Shown here: positions 7,948-8,610 of the stretch, one piece after another | How positions within the stretch are numbered: position 1 is the stretch's first letter | How the letters are laid out: each line of letters begins with the position of its first letter | NCBI GenBank assembly: GCA_003486945.1 | Contig: DNFL01000078.1 | Span: forward strand, 1 to 8,610 | Length of the DNA stretch: 8,610 bases | Direction of reading: 5' to 3' | DNA from: Hyphomonas sp. | GTDB taxonomy: Bacteria; Pseudomonadota; Alphaproteobacteria; Caulobacterales; Hyphomonadaceae | Notes under the pieces: model-generated | Told to the model about the DNA's origin: nothing | Databases searched by the model: none | What the model saw: only the letters and a program-made list of their open reading frames with translations | Translations under genes and position numbers: made by a program

Positions 7948-7969
7948 ATTATGTCACCGGTAGCATAAT
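7948..7969. promoter_or_regulatory. LacI-type operator, promoter-proximal copy
   Basis: A 22-base near-palindrome centred at 7958/7959. It has perfect outer arms (ATTATG and CATAAT), a perfect ACCGGT core, and two mismatched pairs between them. It contains the 16-base TATGTCACCGGTAGCA that is repeated 24 bases away. The TG...CCGG...CA pattern matches the general form of LacI/GalR-family operators. It covers part of the predicted -10 and the likely transcription start of the receptor gene, so binding should repress. Confidence 0.7.
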
Positions 7970-7990
7970 TGTTTATGTCACCGGTAGCAA
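7962..7990 (-). promoter_or_regulatory. Predicted sigma-70 promoter of the TonB receptor gene
   Basis: On the - strand TTGCTA (7985-7990, four of six matches to TTGACA) is separated by exactly 17 bases from TATGCT (7962-7967, four of six matches to TATAAT). Transcription would start near 7955, giving a 5' leader of about 70 bases to the ATG at 7884. In that leader I see the ribosome site but no riboswitch-like fold. The boxes are modest, but they lie within the only AT-rich patch between the two genes and interleave with both operators. Confidence 0.5.
7974..7989. promoter_or_regulatory. LacI-type operator, upstream tandem copy
   Basis: An exact second copy of TATGTCACCGGTAGCA, 24 bases centre to centre from the first and in the same orientation. 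Only the central part is palindromic here (TG..ACCGGT..CA); the outer arms are not symmetric. It overlaps the predicted -35 of the receptor promoter. Two exact 16-base copies in about 40 bases of non-coding DNA are very unlikely by chance. Confidence 0.7.
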
Positions 7991-8058
7991 TTGCAAAACT
8001 TTCAGTCCCTTCATCTTTCGTCACATTCCTGTCGAGTGTTGCAGAAAGGTCGCCCTGA

Positions 8059-8610
8059 TCAGGCGGGATTGGATGGCAGGCTTACGCCGGATGCGGCGCG
8101 TACGGAGCATTCGATGGCGGGCATGCCGGCCATTTCGATTGTGGCGTGCTGGCCGGGACGGATTGAGTGAACGCCCGTGACCGCGCCGGTGGAAATCTGC
8201 ATGCCGCGGCGGATGGGCAAACCTCTGCGCGCGCAAATCTCAAGCAGGGCACGGAACGATTCCAGCGGCCCGCCAGGGATGGATGCCGCGTCAGCAGCGC
8301 CGGCCTCGACGCCGTCAATCAGGGTGCGGAGGTGCCAGTCGGACGGATTTTGCGTGCGCCAGCCTTTGATCACAGAACCTAGGATCAGGCCATTATTGTT
8401 GCCGAAATCAGAAATTGTGACGAGCGGCCCGTGGTCGTTGATTTCAGCCAGCGGACTGGACGCGACTTCAACGCCGATTCGCAATGTTTCTATGAGGTTT
8501 TCGGCTTCTTCAAGGGTCCAGTTGAACTTGCTAGCGGGGGCGTCTGCCGCCGCTTCAATGACGATTTCGCCTTCAATTGCGCCGAATCCGCCGGGAATGA
8601 CGTGAACAGT
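8059..8610 (-). CDS. 2-keto-4-pentenoate hydratase family protein, C-terminal part
   Basis: The reading frame is open to the window end, so this is the last 183 residues of a protein that normally has about 260; the N terminus lies outside. The family (MhpD-like, fumarylacetoacetase fold) adds water to, or splits, 2-keto acids in the cytoplasm using a divalent metal. The Glu-X-Glu metal motif is visible in GAIEGEIVI (Glu codons 8572-8574 and 8566-8568), and a third metal Glu follows in IGVEVASSP (8467-8469). INDHGPLVTISDFGNNNGLILG, just downstream, is the hallmark loop of the family. An apparent TTG start at 8482-8484 is not real, because family sequence continues upstream of it. No clear terminator follows. 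The receptor gene begins about 175 bases downstream on the same strand, with its own promoter. A role in catabolising a sugar-acid intermediate is inferred from the neighbours; aromatic meta-cleavage is the classic alternative. Confidence 0.85.
   Translation of the reverse strand, partial: TVHVIPGGFGAIEGEIVIEAAADAPASKFNWTLEEAENLIETLRIGVEVASSPLAEINDHGPLVTISDFGNNNGLILGSVIKGWRTQNPSDWHLRTLIDGVEAGAADAASIPGGPLESFRALLEICARRGLPIRRGMQISTGAVTGVHSIRPGQHATIEMAGMPAIECSVRAASGVSLPSNPA

Noticed and set aside
8051..8065. A CCTGATCAGG palindrome at the hydratase stop codon as a possible terminator
   Set aside because: The stem is short, has almost no loop and is not followed by a T-run on the - strand.
8059..8484. 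A complete 141-residue gene starting at TTG 8482-8484
   Set aside because: The frame continues without a stop to the window edge and the upstream residues contain the family's Glu-X-Glu metal motif, so the gene is cut by the window and the TTG is internal.

Overview
The window is GC-rich, gene-dense DNA from a Gram-negative bacterium, most likely an alphaproteobacterium of the Caulobacterales/Hyphomonadaceae type. The pointers are the TonB-dependent receptor, whose plug resembles the large Xanthomonas/Caulobacter class, the Tat and lipoprotein export signals, the codon bias, and the LacI-type operators with a CCGG centre. Family assignments come from reading motifs, not from a database search.

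The left half (about 1-3268, + strand) is a compact cluster of three genes: a secreted family 10 polysaccharide lyase (pectate lyase), a Tat-exported type B carboxylesterase whose start overlaps the lyase stop, and a small acidic lipoprotein with two PepSY-like repeats. The right half (3265-8610) is on the - strand. Read in transcription order it holds the C-terminal part of a 2-keto-4-pentenoate hydratase-like enzyme (cut by the window end), a promoter region with two tandem operator copies, a 949-residue TonB-dependent receptor, two hairpins (one a clear intrinsic terminator), and a family 43 glycoside hydrolase lipoprotein. The two halves converge and their stop codons share one CTAG.

Together these genes look like part of a pectin utilisation locus. 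The lyase would cut the galacturonan backbone, the esterase would remove acyl groups, GH43 would trim arabinose or xylose side chains, and the receptor would import oligosaccharides across the outer membrane. The hydratase may act on a keto-acid intermediate in the cytoplasm. The tandem operators over the receptor promoter suggest repression by a LacI-family regulator that is not encoded in this window. The most useful non-coding signals are this operator pair and the tandem hairpins between receptor and GH43. I found no RNA genes, mobile elements or CRISPR arrays, and no gene-free stretch longer than about 175 bases.
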